NCBI GenBank assembly: GCA_964582225.1
Contig: CAZORA010000006.1
Coordinates: 1 to 64,000, forward strand
Length of the DNA stretch: 64,000 nucleotides
From: Dokdonella_A sp964582225
Lineage (GTDB): Bacteria; Pseudomonadota; Gammaproteobacteria; Xanthomonadales; Rhodanobacteraceae
Reading direction: 5' to 3'
This document shows positions 18,092-26,568 of this stretch, piece after piece. The position numbers and the translations under genes were made by a program. Below the pieces are notes generated by a model, which saw only the letters and a list, made by a program, of their open reading frames with translations, had not been told where the DNA came from and made no database searches. Numbering within the stretch: position 1 is the first letter of the stretch; every line of letters begins with the position of its first letter.

Positions 18092-19431
18092 GCGGGCTGA
18101 GCGATCCGCGACGCGCCGAGGTGTTCCGCTTCGTGCGCCGTGAATACGCCGCCGGCGTCGCCTCGCTGGTGTACGCCTTCGATGACGGACCGGAGCTGGT
18201 CGAGCGGATCCGCTTCCCCGCCGCGCCGACTCCGCAGGCATCGCGCGCGGCGGCGCTCGATGCCGCGCTCGATCTGCTGCACTGGATCGCCGGCGTCAGC
18301 TATTACAAGGCGGGTGTGCCGCCGCGAATCGCACTCGAGTCGAACCCGCTCGATGCCGCGGCAGCGGAGTTCCTGGGGACGCTCTACCTGCACGGCCTGG
18401 GCGAATTCGCCTGGCGCAACGGACTGGATCTGCGCGGGCGGATCGTGTTTCCGGTCACCGCGTGCGGCGCCGCGACAAACCTCGACCTGCGGCTCGCGCG
18501 GCGCAGCCTGGTACCGATCGGCGGCGGCAAAGACTCGCTCGTTAGCGTGGAGATTCTGAAGCAGGCCGGCGAGCCGGCAAGCGCGGTGTGGATCGGACAT
18601 TCGCCCTTGATCCAGGCCTGCGCCGAGCGCAGCGGGCTGCCGCTGCTCAATATCGGCCGCGAGCTGTCGCCGCTGCTGTTCGAGTACAACCGCGCGGGCG
18701 CGATGAACGGTCATATTCCGGTAACCGCGATCAATTCGGCGATTCTCGTGGTCGCGGCCATCCTCTACGATTTCGACGCTATCGCGTTCTCCAACGAGCG
18801 CTCCGCTTCCAGCGCCACGCTCGAGTACGAAGGCCAGTCGATCAATCATCAGTGGAGCAAGGGATGGGCCTTCGAACGCGCCTTCAGCCGGCTGGTCGAG
18901 ACGCACGTCGCGGCCGGGCTGCGCTACTACTCGCTGCTGCGACCGCTGTCGGAGCTTGCCGTGGCCGAGCGCTTCGCCCGCGATGGCCGCTACGACGACG
19001 TGTTTTCGAGCTGCAACCGCAATTTCCGCATTCTCGGTCCGCGGCCGGGTGACCGCTGGTGCGGGAAGTGTCCGAAGTGCCACTTCGTGTTCCTGGCGCT
19101 GGCGCCGTTCATGCCCAAGCCGCGCCTGCTGGCGATCTTCGGGCGCAATCTGTTGGATGACGTGGCGCTCGCGCCGGACTTCGATGCGCTGCTCGAATAT
19201 CGCAACCACAAGCCCTTCGAGTGCGTCGGCGAAGGTCGCGAGGCGCGCGCGGCGATGGCCGCGCTGGCCGCCCGCGCCGAGTGGCGCGAGGACGCGCTGG
19301 TGGCGCGCTTTGTCGAGGAAATCGCCCCGCAGCTCGGCGCCGATCTCGCGCCGCTGGAGGAGCTGCTGCGGCCATGTGGCCCCGACTATCTCCCCGAGCG
19401 CCTGCATGCGGCCGTGTATGCGCCTGGCTGA
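18088..19431 (+). CDS. murL: UDP-N-acetyl-alpha-D-muramoyl-L-alanyl-L-glutamate epimerase MurL
   Basis: A 447-residue protein matching MurL, described in Xanthomonas, which epimerises the terminal L-Glu of UDP-MurNAc-L-Ala-L-Glu to D-Glu using ATP. Visible features are a PP-loop-like GGGKDS (residues 145-150), NGHIPVTAINSAI, FSNERSASS and a Cys cluster CGKCPKC (Cys 325, 328, 331) that may bind metal. Together with the downstream MurD2 it supplies the D-Glu residue of peptidoglycan independently of free D-Glu and MurD. It starts at GTG 18088 overlapping lysAC, and overlaps murD2 by 14 bp. Tight overlap argues for one operon. Confidence 0.9.
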   Translation: MSGLSDPRRAEVFRFVRREYAAGVASLVYAFDDGPELVERIRFPAAPTPQASRAAALDAALDLLHWIAGVSYYKAGVPPRIALESNPLDAAAAEFLGTLYLHGLGEFAWRNGLDLRGRIVFPVTACGAATNLDLRLARRSLVPIGGGKDSLVSVEILKQAGEPASAVWIGHSPLIQACAERSGLPLLNIGRELSPLLFEYNRAGAMNGHIPVTAINSAILVVAAILYDFDAIAFSNERSASSATLEYEGQSINHQWSKGWAFERAFSRLVETHVAAGLRYYSLLRPLSELAVAERFARDGRYDDVFSSCNRNFRILGPRPGDRWCGKCPKCHFVFLALAPFMPKPRLLAIFGRNLLDDVALAPDFDALLEYRNHKPFECVGEGREARAAMAALAARAEWREDALVARFVEEIAPQLGADLAPLEELLRPCGPDYLPERLHAAVYAPG

Positions 19432-20788
19432 GCTCGCCGGTCGTCGCGTCGCCGTATGGGGCGCCGGCCGGGAAGGTCGGGCGGCGCTGGCGGCGATCCG
19501 GCAGCGGGTGCCCGCGCTCGCGCCGACGCTGCTCTGCCGACCGCAGGACGTCGCCGCGTTAACGGCAGCCGAGCTGCCGCGCGGCCTGCGGGTCGTGACC
19601 GCGGCGCCGGATGCGGCGATGCTCACGAACTTCGATGTGGTCATCAAGTCGCCCGGCATCAGCGCCTACCGACCCGAGATCCTGGCGGCCGCGCGCACCG
19701 GCACCCGCTTCAGTTCGGGCACCGCGCTGTGGTTTGCCGAGCATCCCGAGGCGCGGGTGATTGGCGTGACCGGCACCAAGGGCAAGAGCACGGTCAGCGC
19801 GCTGATCGCACACCTGTTGCGCGCCTGCGGCGAGCGGGTGGCGCTGGCCGGCAACATCGGGCTGCCGCTGCTCGAGCTGCTCGACCCGCAATCGCCGCCG
19901 GGCTGCTGGGTGATCGAGCTGTCGAGCTTCCAGACTCGCGAAGCGGCGCGCCTGGAGGTCGGGGTCGTCAACAACCTGTATGAGGAGCACCTCGACTGGC
20001 ACGGCAGCCGCGAACGCTACGTCGCCGACAAGCTGGCGCTGATCGCGGCGGCACGAACCCTGGTGCTGAACGGGCTGCAGGCCGAGCTGATCGAGCGCAG
20101 CGCCGGTCACCTCGACCGTCGCTGTTTCGGTACGGCCAAGGGCTGGCGGATTGCCGACGGCGCCCTGTGGCGCGGGGATCGGCGTCGCTTCGAGCTGCGC
20201 CGTTCGCCGCTGCCCGGCCTGCACAACGCGCTGAATCTCTGCGCTGCGCTGAGCGCGGTTGAGGCGATCGGCGGCGACATCGAGGTAGCGCTGACGGCAA
20301 TTCCCGAGTTCCGGCCGCTGCCGCATCGTCTGCAGACCCTGGGCCAGCGTGACGGCTGGACCTGGATCGACGACAGCATCGCCACGACTCCGCAGGCCAC
20401 ACAAGAGGCGCTGGATAGCCTGCGGGGCCGCCCGGTCAGCGTCCTGGTGGGTGGCTTCGACCGGGGTCTCGACTGGGCCTCGTTTGCCGAATCGGTGCGC
20501 GCGCGGCCGCCGCACGCGGTGCTCACCATGGGCGCGAGCGGCCCGCGAATCCACGACCTCTTGGTCGAGCAGGGTGGTGGCTTCGAGCTCCGCCACGCCT
20601 CCGGCTTGGCCGCGGCGGTGCAGAGCGCGCGTCGCGTCACGCCGGTCGGCGGGGTCATCCTGCTCTCGCCCGGCGCGCCCAGCTTCGACCAGTTCAGCGA
20701 CTACGCCGCGCGCGGCCGCGCCTTCGCCGAGCTGGGTGGTTTCGACCCTGCGGCAATCGGTGCGATCGAAGGCCTCGGCATTCGCTGA
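19418..20788 (+). CDS. murD2: UDP-N-acetylmuramoyl-L-alanine--L-glutamate ligase MurD2
   Basis: A 456-residue Mur-ligase. An N-terminal Rossmann-like domain (VAVWGAGREGRAAL) is followed by the ATP-binding P-loop GVTGTKGKSTVSAL, the IELSSFQT motif and NNLYEEHLDWHG, then the C-terminal ligase domain (DSIATTPQATQEAL). In the Xanthomonas pathway MurD2 adds L-Glu to UDP-MurNAc-L-Ala and MurL then epimerises it. The adjacent murL makes MurD2 more likely than canonical MurD, which would normally lie in the mra/dcw cluster. The ATG at 19418 lies inside the murL 3' end in another frame. Confidence 0.9.
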   Translation: MRLAELAGRRVAVWGAGREGRAALAAIRQRVPALAPTLLCRPQDVAALTAAELPRGLRVVTAAPDAAMLTNFDVVIKSPGISAYRPEILAAARTGTRFSSGTALWFAEHPEARVIGVTGTKGKSTVSALIAHLLRACGERVALAGNIGLPLLELLDPQSPPGCWVIELSSFQTREAARLEVGVVNNLYEEHLDWHGSRERYVADKLALIAAARTLVLNGLQAELIERSAGHLDRRCFGTAKGWRIADGALWRGDRRRFELRRSPLPGLHNALNLCAALSAVEAIGGDIEVALTAIPEFRPLPHRLQTLGQRDGWTWIDDSIATTPQATQEALDSLRGRPVSVLVGGFDRGLDWASFAESVRARPPHAVLTMGASGPRIHDLLVEQGGGFELRHASGLAAAVQSARRVTPVGGVILLSPGAPSFDQFSDYAARGRAFAELGGFDPAAIGAIEGLGIR

Positions 20789-20805
20789 AAGGCGGCGTCG
20801 GCGCG

Positions 20806-21159
20806 CTACTGGAGCGAGCGGATCTGCACGGTTGAGAGCGCCGCTGGCGGCGACGCCGGGTCGGGGAGCGGCAGGCTCCAGCTCTCCAGCCGATGCCCAG
20901 CCATGTCCAGATGGCCACGGTGGCGGTCGCTGCCGTCGAGGCTGATCTCGAAAGAATAGCGGCGGATGAAGGTCGGCAGGCCGTCGCGTCGCGCGAGGCG
21001 CAGCCGGTGCAACGACACGGTCTGGTCGAGCAGCTGCACGCCGGCCTGCCGGCACAGCGTGCGGCCATGGGCGACCGCGTGTTCGCGTGCGCGCAGGGCG
21101 TCCAGCCAGGCCCAGACGAGGCCGCCACCGCCGAGAAGCGCGAGCCAGGTTGCAATCAT
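20806..21159 (-). CDS. DUF3301 membrane-anchored protein
   Basis: A 117-residue protein with one N-terminal transmembrane helix (residues 1 to about 17, WLALLGGGGLVWAWLDAL) and a compact domain with the family pattern CRQAGVQLLDQTVSLHRLRLARR and RRYSFEISLDG. DUF3301 proteins are common in gammaproteobacteria and have no known function. It is convergent with murD2 (17 bp between stops) and divergent from the FHA gene. Confidence 0.85.
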   Translation of the reverse strand: MIATWLALLGGGGLVWAWLDALRAREHAVAHGRTLCRQAGVQLLDQTVSLHRLRLARRDGLPTFIRRYSFEISLDGSDRHRGHLDMAGHRLESWSLPLPDPASPPAALSTVQIRSLQ

Positions 21160-21282
21160 GCGGCGAGTGTGGGCGAGGCCTCTCGACGTTGCAAGGCGGC
21201 GGCCTGCGCCGCATGCTTCCTCCTGCCCGCTTGGTTACAATCGGGGCGCGGTCGGGCCGACCGAGCGAAACGGGAACTTCCG

Positions 21283-22107
21283 ATGAAACTGATCTTCCCC
21301 GGGGGAGAGCACGCGACGGTCGAATTGGCGGCCAGAGTGATGCGGGTGGGGAGCGGTGAAGGCTGCGATCTGCGTTTGGCGGCCGCTGGAGTCGCCGCGC
21401 ACCACTGCGACCTCGTGATGAGCGACGGCAAGGCCAGTGTCCGCGTGGTGGACGCCACCGCGCCGACGGTCCTGAACGGTCGCCAGGTCGAGGGTGAAGC
21501 GACGCTCGCGGCGGGTGACCTGCTGCTGTTCGGGCGGGTCGGCTGCTCGGTCGTGGCGAGCGATGCCCAGACGCTGCGGCGGAGTCGCCCCACGCCACCG
21601 CCGGAGGATCTGGAGGAGGCGACCGATGGGCGCACCGTGGTGCGCTCCACGGTTCCGCGCTTCGTGCTGCGCGGCGTCTCCGGGCCGACCCTGGGCAAGA
21701 CCTTCACGGTCACCCGCAGCATGGTCATCGGCCGCCAGCCGGATTGCGAGATTCCGATCGCTTCGGCGGAAGTTTCGCGCCAGCACGTGCGCCTGAAGCC
21801 GACGCCGATCGGCGTCCACGTCGAGGATCTCGGCTCGTCGAACGGCACCTGGATCAATGACAAGCGGGTTCAATCGGAGCTGCTGAAGCCCGGCGACGAG
21901 CTGCGCCTCGATACGATACGCTTCGTGCTGGTGGCTCCGGGCATGGACGCACATCAGCAGGCGGCGCGCGTGCAGCCGCCGCCACCGCCGGCGGCCCCGG
22001 CGGGCGGCGAGATGAAGCGCTCGCCGTGGCTGCTGATCGGCTTCGTGCTGCTGCTGATCGCAGTTGGTGCCGCAGCGCTCTTTTTCTCGGGCGCCCTGGG
22101 CCGCTGA
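21283..22107 (+). CDS. Double FHA-domain protein with C-terminal membrane anchor
   Basis: A 274-residue protein. The first FHA-like domain (about residues 18-85) is degenerate: RVGSGEGCDLRLAAAG, AHHC in place of SRxH, and TVLNG. The second (about 140-225) is canonical: IGRQPDCEIPI, SRQHVRL and LGSSNGTWIN, the phosphothreonine-recognition surface. A Pro-rich linker and one C-terminal hydrophobic helix (WLLIGFVLLLIAVGAAALFF) end the protein, so the FHA domains probably face the cytoplasm from a tail anchor. No partner Ser/Thr kinase or phosphatase is visible nearby. Confidence 0.88.
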   Translation: MKLIFPGGEHATVELAARVMRVGSGEGCDLRLAAAGVAAHHCDLVMSDGKASVRVVDATAPTVLNGRQVEGEATLAAGDLLLFGRVGCSVVASDAQTLRRSRPTPPPEDLEEATDGRTVVRSTVPRFVLRGVSGPTLGKTFTVTRSMVIGRQPDCEIPIASAEVSRQHVRLKPTPIGVHVEDLGSSNGTWINDKRVQSELLKPGDELRLDTIRFVLVAPGMDAHQQAARVQPPPPPAAPAGGEMKRSPWLLIGFVLLLIAVGAAALFFSGALGR

Positions 22108-22123
22108 TCGAGGGTCTGGCTGC

Positions 22124-22139
22124 GGGCCGGCGTCGGCCC
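22124..22139. terminator. Weak hairpin between convergent FHA and nadC genes
   Basis: GGGCCG-GCGT-CGGCCC is a perfect 6-bp stem in the 68-bp gap between two convergent genes. No U tract follows on either strand, so it is only a candidate, possibly bidirectional. Confidence 0.25.
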
Positions 22140-22175
22140 ACGCCGCGCGCGCCGTCCGCGCGGCGGCGCCGGGGC

Positions 22176-23042
22176 TCAGGCTTCGATGAGCTCGACCCGC
22201 ATCGACAGATCGATCGCGCGCAGGTGCTTGGTGAGGGCGCCGATCGAGACGAAGTCGACGCCGCTCTCGGCGATGGCGCGCAGGTCTTCCATCGACACCG
22301 AGCCCGAAACCTCGATTTCGCAGCGACCGGCGACCGCGGCCACCGCGCGCTTCAAGTCCCCGAGGGCGAACTCGTCGAGCATCACGCGGTCGACGCCGGC
22401 CGCCAGCGCCGCGTGGAGCTCGTCGAAGTCTTCGACCTCGGTTTCGAGCAGCAGGTCGGGATGCAGCGCTCGCGCCCGCGACACCGCCGCGGCAATCGAG
22501 CCGCAGGCCGCGATGTGGTTTTCCTTGATCAGCACCGCGTCGTGGAGGCCCTGGCGGTGGTTGCTGCCGCCGCCGGCGCGTACCGCATACTTCTGCGCCG
22601 CGCGCAGGCCCGGTAAGGTCTTGCGAGTGTCCAGCACCCGCGTGCGCGTGCCGCGCAGGGCATCGACGTAAGCCGCGGTCGCGGTGGCGGTTCCGGACAG
22701 GGTCTGCAGGAAATTGAGCGCGGTGCGCTCGGCGCTGACCAGCGCGCGCGCTTGACCCTCGAGTTCGCACAGCACGCTGCCGGCGCTGACGCGCTCGCCG
22801 TCGGCGGCGCGCCAGTGGATCTGGATTCCCGGGTCGAGCGCCCGAAAGCAGGCGTCGAACCAGGCCCGCCCGCAGAGAACCGCCGACTCGCGCGTGCGTA
22901 CCCGCGCCCGCGCCCGCGCCGCGGGCGGGATCAGCTCGGCGGTGACGTCGCCGCCGCCCAGGTCCTCCGCAAGCGCGCGGCGCACGTCCGCGCTGACGAC
23001 CTCCGCCGCAGGCGGGATCAGGCCTGCCGATTCATGGTTCAC
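22176..23042 (-). CDS. nadC: Nicotinate-nucleotide pyrophosphorylase (carboxylating)
   Basis: A 288-residue quinolinate phosphoribosyltransferase forming nicotinate mononucleotide, CO2 and PPi from quinolinate and PRPP in NAD biosynthesis. Motifs seen are ERTALNFLQTLSGTAT, the substrate-binding DTRKTLPGLR, YAVRAGGGSNHR and LIKENHI, then the C-terminal barrel strands ETEVEDFDEL, VMLDEF and SGSVS. Length is normal. The start is GTG at 23042 with GGGAG about 9 bases upstream. It lies 57 bp downstream of the DUF1631 gene on the same strand. Confidence 0.96.
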   Translation of the reverse strand: MNHESAGLIPPAAEVVSADVRRALAEDLGGGDVTAELIPPAARARARVRTRESAVLCGRAWFDACFRALDPGIQIHWRAADGERVSAGSVLCELEGQARALVSAERTALNFLQTLSGTATATAAYVDALRGTRTRVLDTRKTLPGLRAAQKYAVRAGGGSNHRQGLHDAVLIKENHIAACGSIAAAVSRARALHPDLLLETEVEDFDELHAALAAGVDRVMLDEFALGDLKRAVAAVAGRCEIEVSGSVSMEDLRAIAESGVDFVSIGALTKHLRAIDLSMRVELIEA

Positions 23043-23099
23043 TGCACGCGACTCCCGTGCGCGGCGCGCGGGCCGCGGTGCCTTCAGGACTCAAGCGGC

Positions 23100-25532
23100 T
23101 CAGGCCGGCGGCGGCGCGGCTGGCGCTGGATTTGCGGCCGCTTGGCTCGGTGCCGTCGCCGCGCCGGTATTGTCGCGCAGGCGGGCAACGATCGCGTCCA
23201 GTGCGCGGTCGAACAGCGGCACTTCCTCAAGCAGGGCGGCCTTGCCCTCGCGCAACTCGCCGGCGAGAACGGCGAAGGTCTTGTCACAGACTTTGAGTCC
23301 GCGGCGGTTGACGAACAGATACTTGCCGCTGATCGGGCTGATCCAGGAGAGCTTCGCGCGCTCCTGTTTGCCTGCCTCGTCCATGAAGTCGAACCAGGCG
23401 CCGACCTTGAGATCGCGCACGATCTTGGCAAACTCGTCTTCCTGAGCTTCGACCGGCGGCGGGAAATCCGTGAGGAGTTCCGCTGAGTCCGGATTGAGGA
23501 TGGCCTCCTCCACCGGGCTGCGCGCGGTCGACGATGGCGGCAGGAGCGGGCCCGCAGGCTGCTCCGCGGCGCTCGCGCTCGGCGCGGCATCGATCGGCCG
23601 TTGCTGGCTGTTTTCCTCGATTACCTCCCTTGCCGAGCGCGTCTCCACGCTCTCGCCGTCCAGGATCTGACGGTAGAAGTGTCCGAGCTCCTGCATCAGG
23701 CGCTTGATGTCGTTATCGTGATAAGCCACCGTGGTGAGGCCGTGCCGCAGCGCCTTCTCCAGGTGTGGCAGCAGCGTGCGCAGACGCGAACGGTCGGCAT
23801 CGTTGCTTTTCGCATGCGCGCTCCAGACGAATTCGTCGGCAAAGCGCAGGCCGTTGCGCCACTCGTCGGAGTCTTCTCCCTGCCGCAGCATGGTAAGCAC
23901 GAGATAGTTGGCCCAAGGCCGCGACAGCACCATGTGGATGATCGGCGGCAGCTGGCGGTGGTCGACGCGCTTCAGGATCTCCCGCGCGGCGACGGTCCGC
24001 GCATGGTGCAGCTTTTCGCGCCCGCGCGTGGCGTCCGCCGCGCGCTGTTCGGCCAGCTCTGCACGACGCCCCTGGCGCGTCGTGAATTCGCGGAACTTTT
24101 CGAGCTCGCGCTCGAACAGCCCCACGTCGTCATCGAAGTCGCGCAGCACCGTCTCCACCACCGTGACGATCTGATTGAGCAGGGCATGGTCGCGATCGGC
24201 TTCCTCGGTCCAGCCCTTACCGGCCTCGGCCAGCGTATCGAGCAGCTGTCGCGCTGGGTGAGAGCGCTGGGCGAACAGGTGCTTGTCGAGGATCGCCACC
24301 TTCAGATAGGGAATCTGCAGACGCCCCAGCACCGCCTGCACTTGTGCCGGCAGGTTGCGGTCGCGCACGATGTATTCGAACAGCATGCCGACCAGATCGA
24401 TCGTGTCTTCATCGGCATTGGAGACGCGTCGCTCGCCGGCTACCAGGCGCCCGGCCTGGGTGGCGATCTCGCGCTTGACCTGGAGCGGCGATGCCTCAGC
24501 CGCCGCGTCCGGCAGCTCCGCCGGCGCGCCGGCGATCGTGCTCTGCGCCTGCTGCAGGATGGTGAGCGCGGCCAAGAGCTCGGTACCGCTGAAGCCGGGA
24601 AGGGACTGATAGCCGGGCTCGTCACGGCCCAGACGATTGGAGGAAAAGCCCGGGTCGGCTTGCCGCGCACCGAGGAGCGAGCGCAGGGTGTCGTAGATCT
24701 TCTTCTGCAGCTCGCCCGACTCGGTGCTGGTGCCGATTTCGGAATCCGCGGCGACACGCTCGTATGACGCGGGCTCCACGCCGGCGGCAGGCGCGGCATG
24801 GGTGTCATGGGCCGGGGCGCCGCGAGCCGCGGCATGCTGCATGTGCGGCAGCACGCCGGCCTCGATCAGCTCGCGATTGACGTCCTCGTACGCCGGTTCG
24901 AGGCTGCTCATCACGTAGCGGTCGTAGAGCTTGTAGACGATCAGTTTGACCTGAACGTCGATTTCGAGCTCGCGCACCGCCGTGCGGAAGGCGTTGCCCA
25001 ACACGGCGGGACCGATCGGGTTGCTGGCATCCTCCACCTTGCTGCCGCCGACCAGCACCGCCAGGCGCTGATTCAGCTGGTACAGCACGCGCTGCAGCCG
25101 GCTCTCGGTCTTGCTCACCATGCTGGTCACAGCCAGCGATTCCTCGAGCTCGGTATCGTCGACCAGGCTCAGGCCGCCGCTCGCCTGCGGCTGTACTTCG
25201 ATCCTGATCGCTTTCAGCTTGCCCTCGACGAAGTCGCTGAAGGCCTTTTTCATCTGCTCGAGGAACACCCGCTCGACCAGCTGGCGCTTCTTGCGAATTT
25301 CGCGCATGCCGTCGAAGTAGCGGGTCTGCAGCGCGTTGCTGCCGGCGCGTTCGGCAAGATCGAACAGCGCATCGTCGACGTTTTCGAACAGCGTGCCGAT
25401 CAGCTCGCCGAGGCGCTGCAGGGAGGTGCCGCGGATGCGCTTGAGCAGGTCACCGAGCCGATCGGCTCCCGCTGCGTGGTTTTGCCGCTGCTGCAGATCG
25501 ACGATATTCGGGCTGTCGGATGGCTTGGCCAT
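23100..25532 (-). CDS. DUF1631 family protein
   Basis: An 810-residue, mostly helical cytoplasmic protein of the DUF1631 family, sometimes mislabelled thymidine phosphorylase. Family marks are the N-terminal FENVDDALFDLAERAGSN and YFDGMREIRKKR segments and a C-terminal beta-rich portion (KVGAWFDFMDEAG, then KLSWISPISGKYLFVNRRG) that looks PilZ-like. An Ala/Pro-rich tail ends the protein. Function is not established; a PilZ-like end would be compatible with cyclic-di-GMP sensing, which is inference. It precedes nadC on the same strand, an order I recall from Xanthomonadaceae. Confidence 0.85.
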   Translation of the reverse strand: MAKPSDSPNIVDLQQRQNHAAGADRLGDLLKRIRGTSLQRLGELIGTLFENVDDALFDLAERAGSNALQTRYFDGMREIRKKRQLVERVFLEQMKKAFSDFVEGKLKAIRIEVQPQASGGLSLVDDTELEESLAVTSMVSKTESRLQRVLYQLNQRLAVLVGGSKVEDASNPIGPAVLGNAFRTAVRELEIDVQVKLIVYKLYDRYVMSSLEPAYEDVNRELIEAGVLPHMQHAAARGAPAHDTHAAPAAGVEPASYERVAADSEIGTSTESGELQKKIYDTLRSLLGARQADPGFSSNRLGRDEPGYQSLPGFSGTELLAALTILQQAQSTIAGAPAELPDAAAEASPLQVKREIATQAGRLVAGERRVSNADEDTIDLVGMLFEYIVRDRNLPAQVQAVLGRLQIPYLKVAILDKHLFAQRSHPARQLLDTLAEAGKGWTEEADRDHALLNQIVTVVETVLRDFDDDVGLFERELEKFREFTTRQGRRAELAEQRAADATRGREKLHHARTVAAREILKRVDHRQLPPIIHMVLSRPWANYLVLTMLRQGEDSDEWRNGLRFADEFVWSAHAKSNDADRSRLRTLLPHLEKALRHGLTTVAYHDNDIKRLMQELGHFYRQILDGESVETRSAREVIEENSQQRPIDAAPSASAAEQPAGPLLPPSSTARSPVEEAILNPDSAELLTDFPPPVEAQEDEFAKIVRDLKVGAWFDFMDEAGKQERAKLSWISPISGKYLFVNRRGLKVCDKTFAVLAGELREGKAALLEEVPLFDRALDAIVARLRDNTGAATAPSQAAANPAPAAPPPA

Positions 25533-25637
25533 GGGCTTGTCGGTCTTATGCGCCCGCCGTCGCGCGGGTCGGGCGGATCACGCCTGCTCCTGCGTCGGGC
25601 CGACGGCGGATGGGGTCACGCTTCGCCGAGAGCCAGC

Positions 25638-25907
25638 TCATGATGCAGGGAACGCCTCGATCTGCGACGCCGCGACACTCTCGTCGGCGAGCATGATCGG
25701 GATGTCGTCTTCGATGCGGTAGATCAGGCGTCGATCGCAGGTGATCAGGCCGGCAGTATAGGGTGAGCCGACACGCGTGCCGGAGGCGTCGGTGATCCCG
25801 TTCGTCGCGATGGCGGCGTTAAGCGCCGCGAGTTCCGCAATCGAGAGTTCGCGCAGCGGCGCGCGGGTAGCCGGGCAGCAAAGAATGTCGAGCAGGCGTC
25901 GGTTCAT
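25638..25907 (-). CDS. Trm112-family small protein
   Basis: An 89-residue protein with the Trm112/YcaR pattern: N-terminal LLDILCCPATRAPL, then SPYTAGLITCDRRLIYRIEDDIPIML in two blocks. Trm112 proteins bind and stabilise methyltransferases; bacterial members often lie near lipid A or quinone genes. Only part of the usual zinc cysteine set is seen (CC and one later Cys), as in many bacterial members. Starts at 25907 or 25910 (Met-Met) are both possible; upstream in-frame codons extend into the purE promoter and are unlikely. Divergent from purE. Confidence 0.82.
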   Translation of the reverse strand: MNRRLLDILCCPATRAPLRELSIAELAALNAAIATNGITDASGTRVGSPYTAGLITCDRRLIYRIEDDIPIMLADESVAASQIEAFPAS

Positions 25908-26002
25908 CATGCGCAGAAGCGTCCGCAGTGTTCCCGGCCAGTGAGCATACAATACCGGGCTTTCTCGCTTTCGACCATGAAGCAGGGCACACTTTGGAGA
26001 TG

Positions 26003-26512
26003 ATGAACCTCACGACTGAGAGCGTCCGCGTCGGCGTGGTCATGGGCTCGCGCTCGGACTGGGACTGCATGCGACACGCGGTGCAGATGCTCGAGCATCT
26101 CGAAGTCGAACACGAGCTGCGGGTCGTTTCGGCGCACCGCACGCCGGATCTGCTGTTCGAGTACGCGCAATCCGCGCTTGATCGCGGGCTGGCTGCGATC
26201 ATCGCAGGTGCCGGCGGTGCGGCGCACCTGCCGGGCATGCTCGCCGCCAAGACGCGGGTGCCCGTGCTGGGCGTGCCGGTGCAGTCGCGCGCGCTCAACG
26301 GACTGGATTCGCTGCTCTCGATCGTGCAGATGCCCTCCGGCGTGCCGGTGGCAACGTTCGCCATAGGCGCTGCTGGAGCCACCAACGCGGCGCTGTTCGC
26401 GGCCGCGCTGCTGGCGCGTGAAGACCGCGCGCTAGCCGCTCGCCTCGACGCGTTGCGTCGAGAGCAGACCGAGGACGTGCTGAGCAACCCGGATCCGCGC
26501 AGGGCGGAGTAG
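26003..26512 (+). CDS. purE: 5-(carboxyamino)imidazole ribonucleotide mutase
   Basis: A 169-residue class I PurE that converts N5-CAIR to CAIR in purine synthesis. The GVVMGSRSDWDCM start, VVSAHRTPD, AGAGGAAHLPGM and GVPVATFAIG motifs are diagnostic. GGAG lies just before a tandem ATG-ATG at 26000/26003; spacing favours the second or a leader-dependent start, so the exact start is uncertain. It is followed 56 bp later by purK, its functional partner. Confidence 0.94.
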   Translation: MNLTTESVRVGVVMGSRSDWDCMRHAVQMLEHLEVEHELRVVSAHRTPDLLFEYAQSALDRGLAAIIAGAGGAAHLPGMLAAKTRVPVLGVPVQSRALNGLDSLLSIVQMPSGVPVATFAIGAAGATNAALFAAALLAREDRALAARLDALRREQTEDVLSNPDPRRAE

Positions 26513-26568
26513 GGTCGGCGGGCGAATTGCGGGTCCGCTGCGAGGCCCGACTGAGGCGAGGGGCAGGC

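Noticed and set aside
22897..22924. Tandem GCGCCC-type repeats near the nadC start
   Set aside because: A short Ala/Arg-coding low-complexity run inside the nadC N-terminus, not a repeat element or CRISPR.
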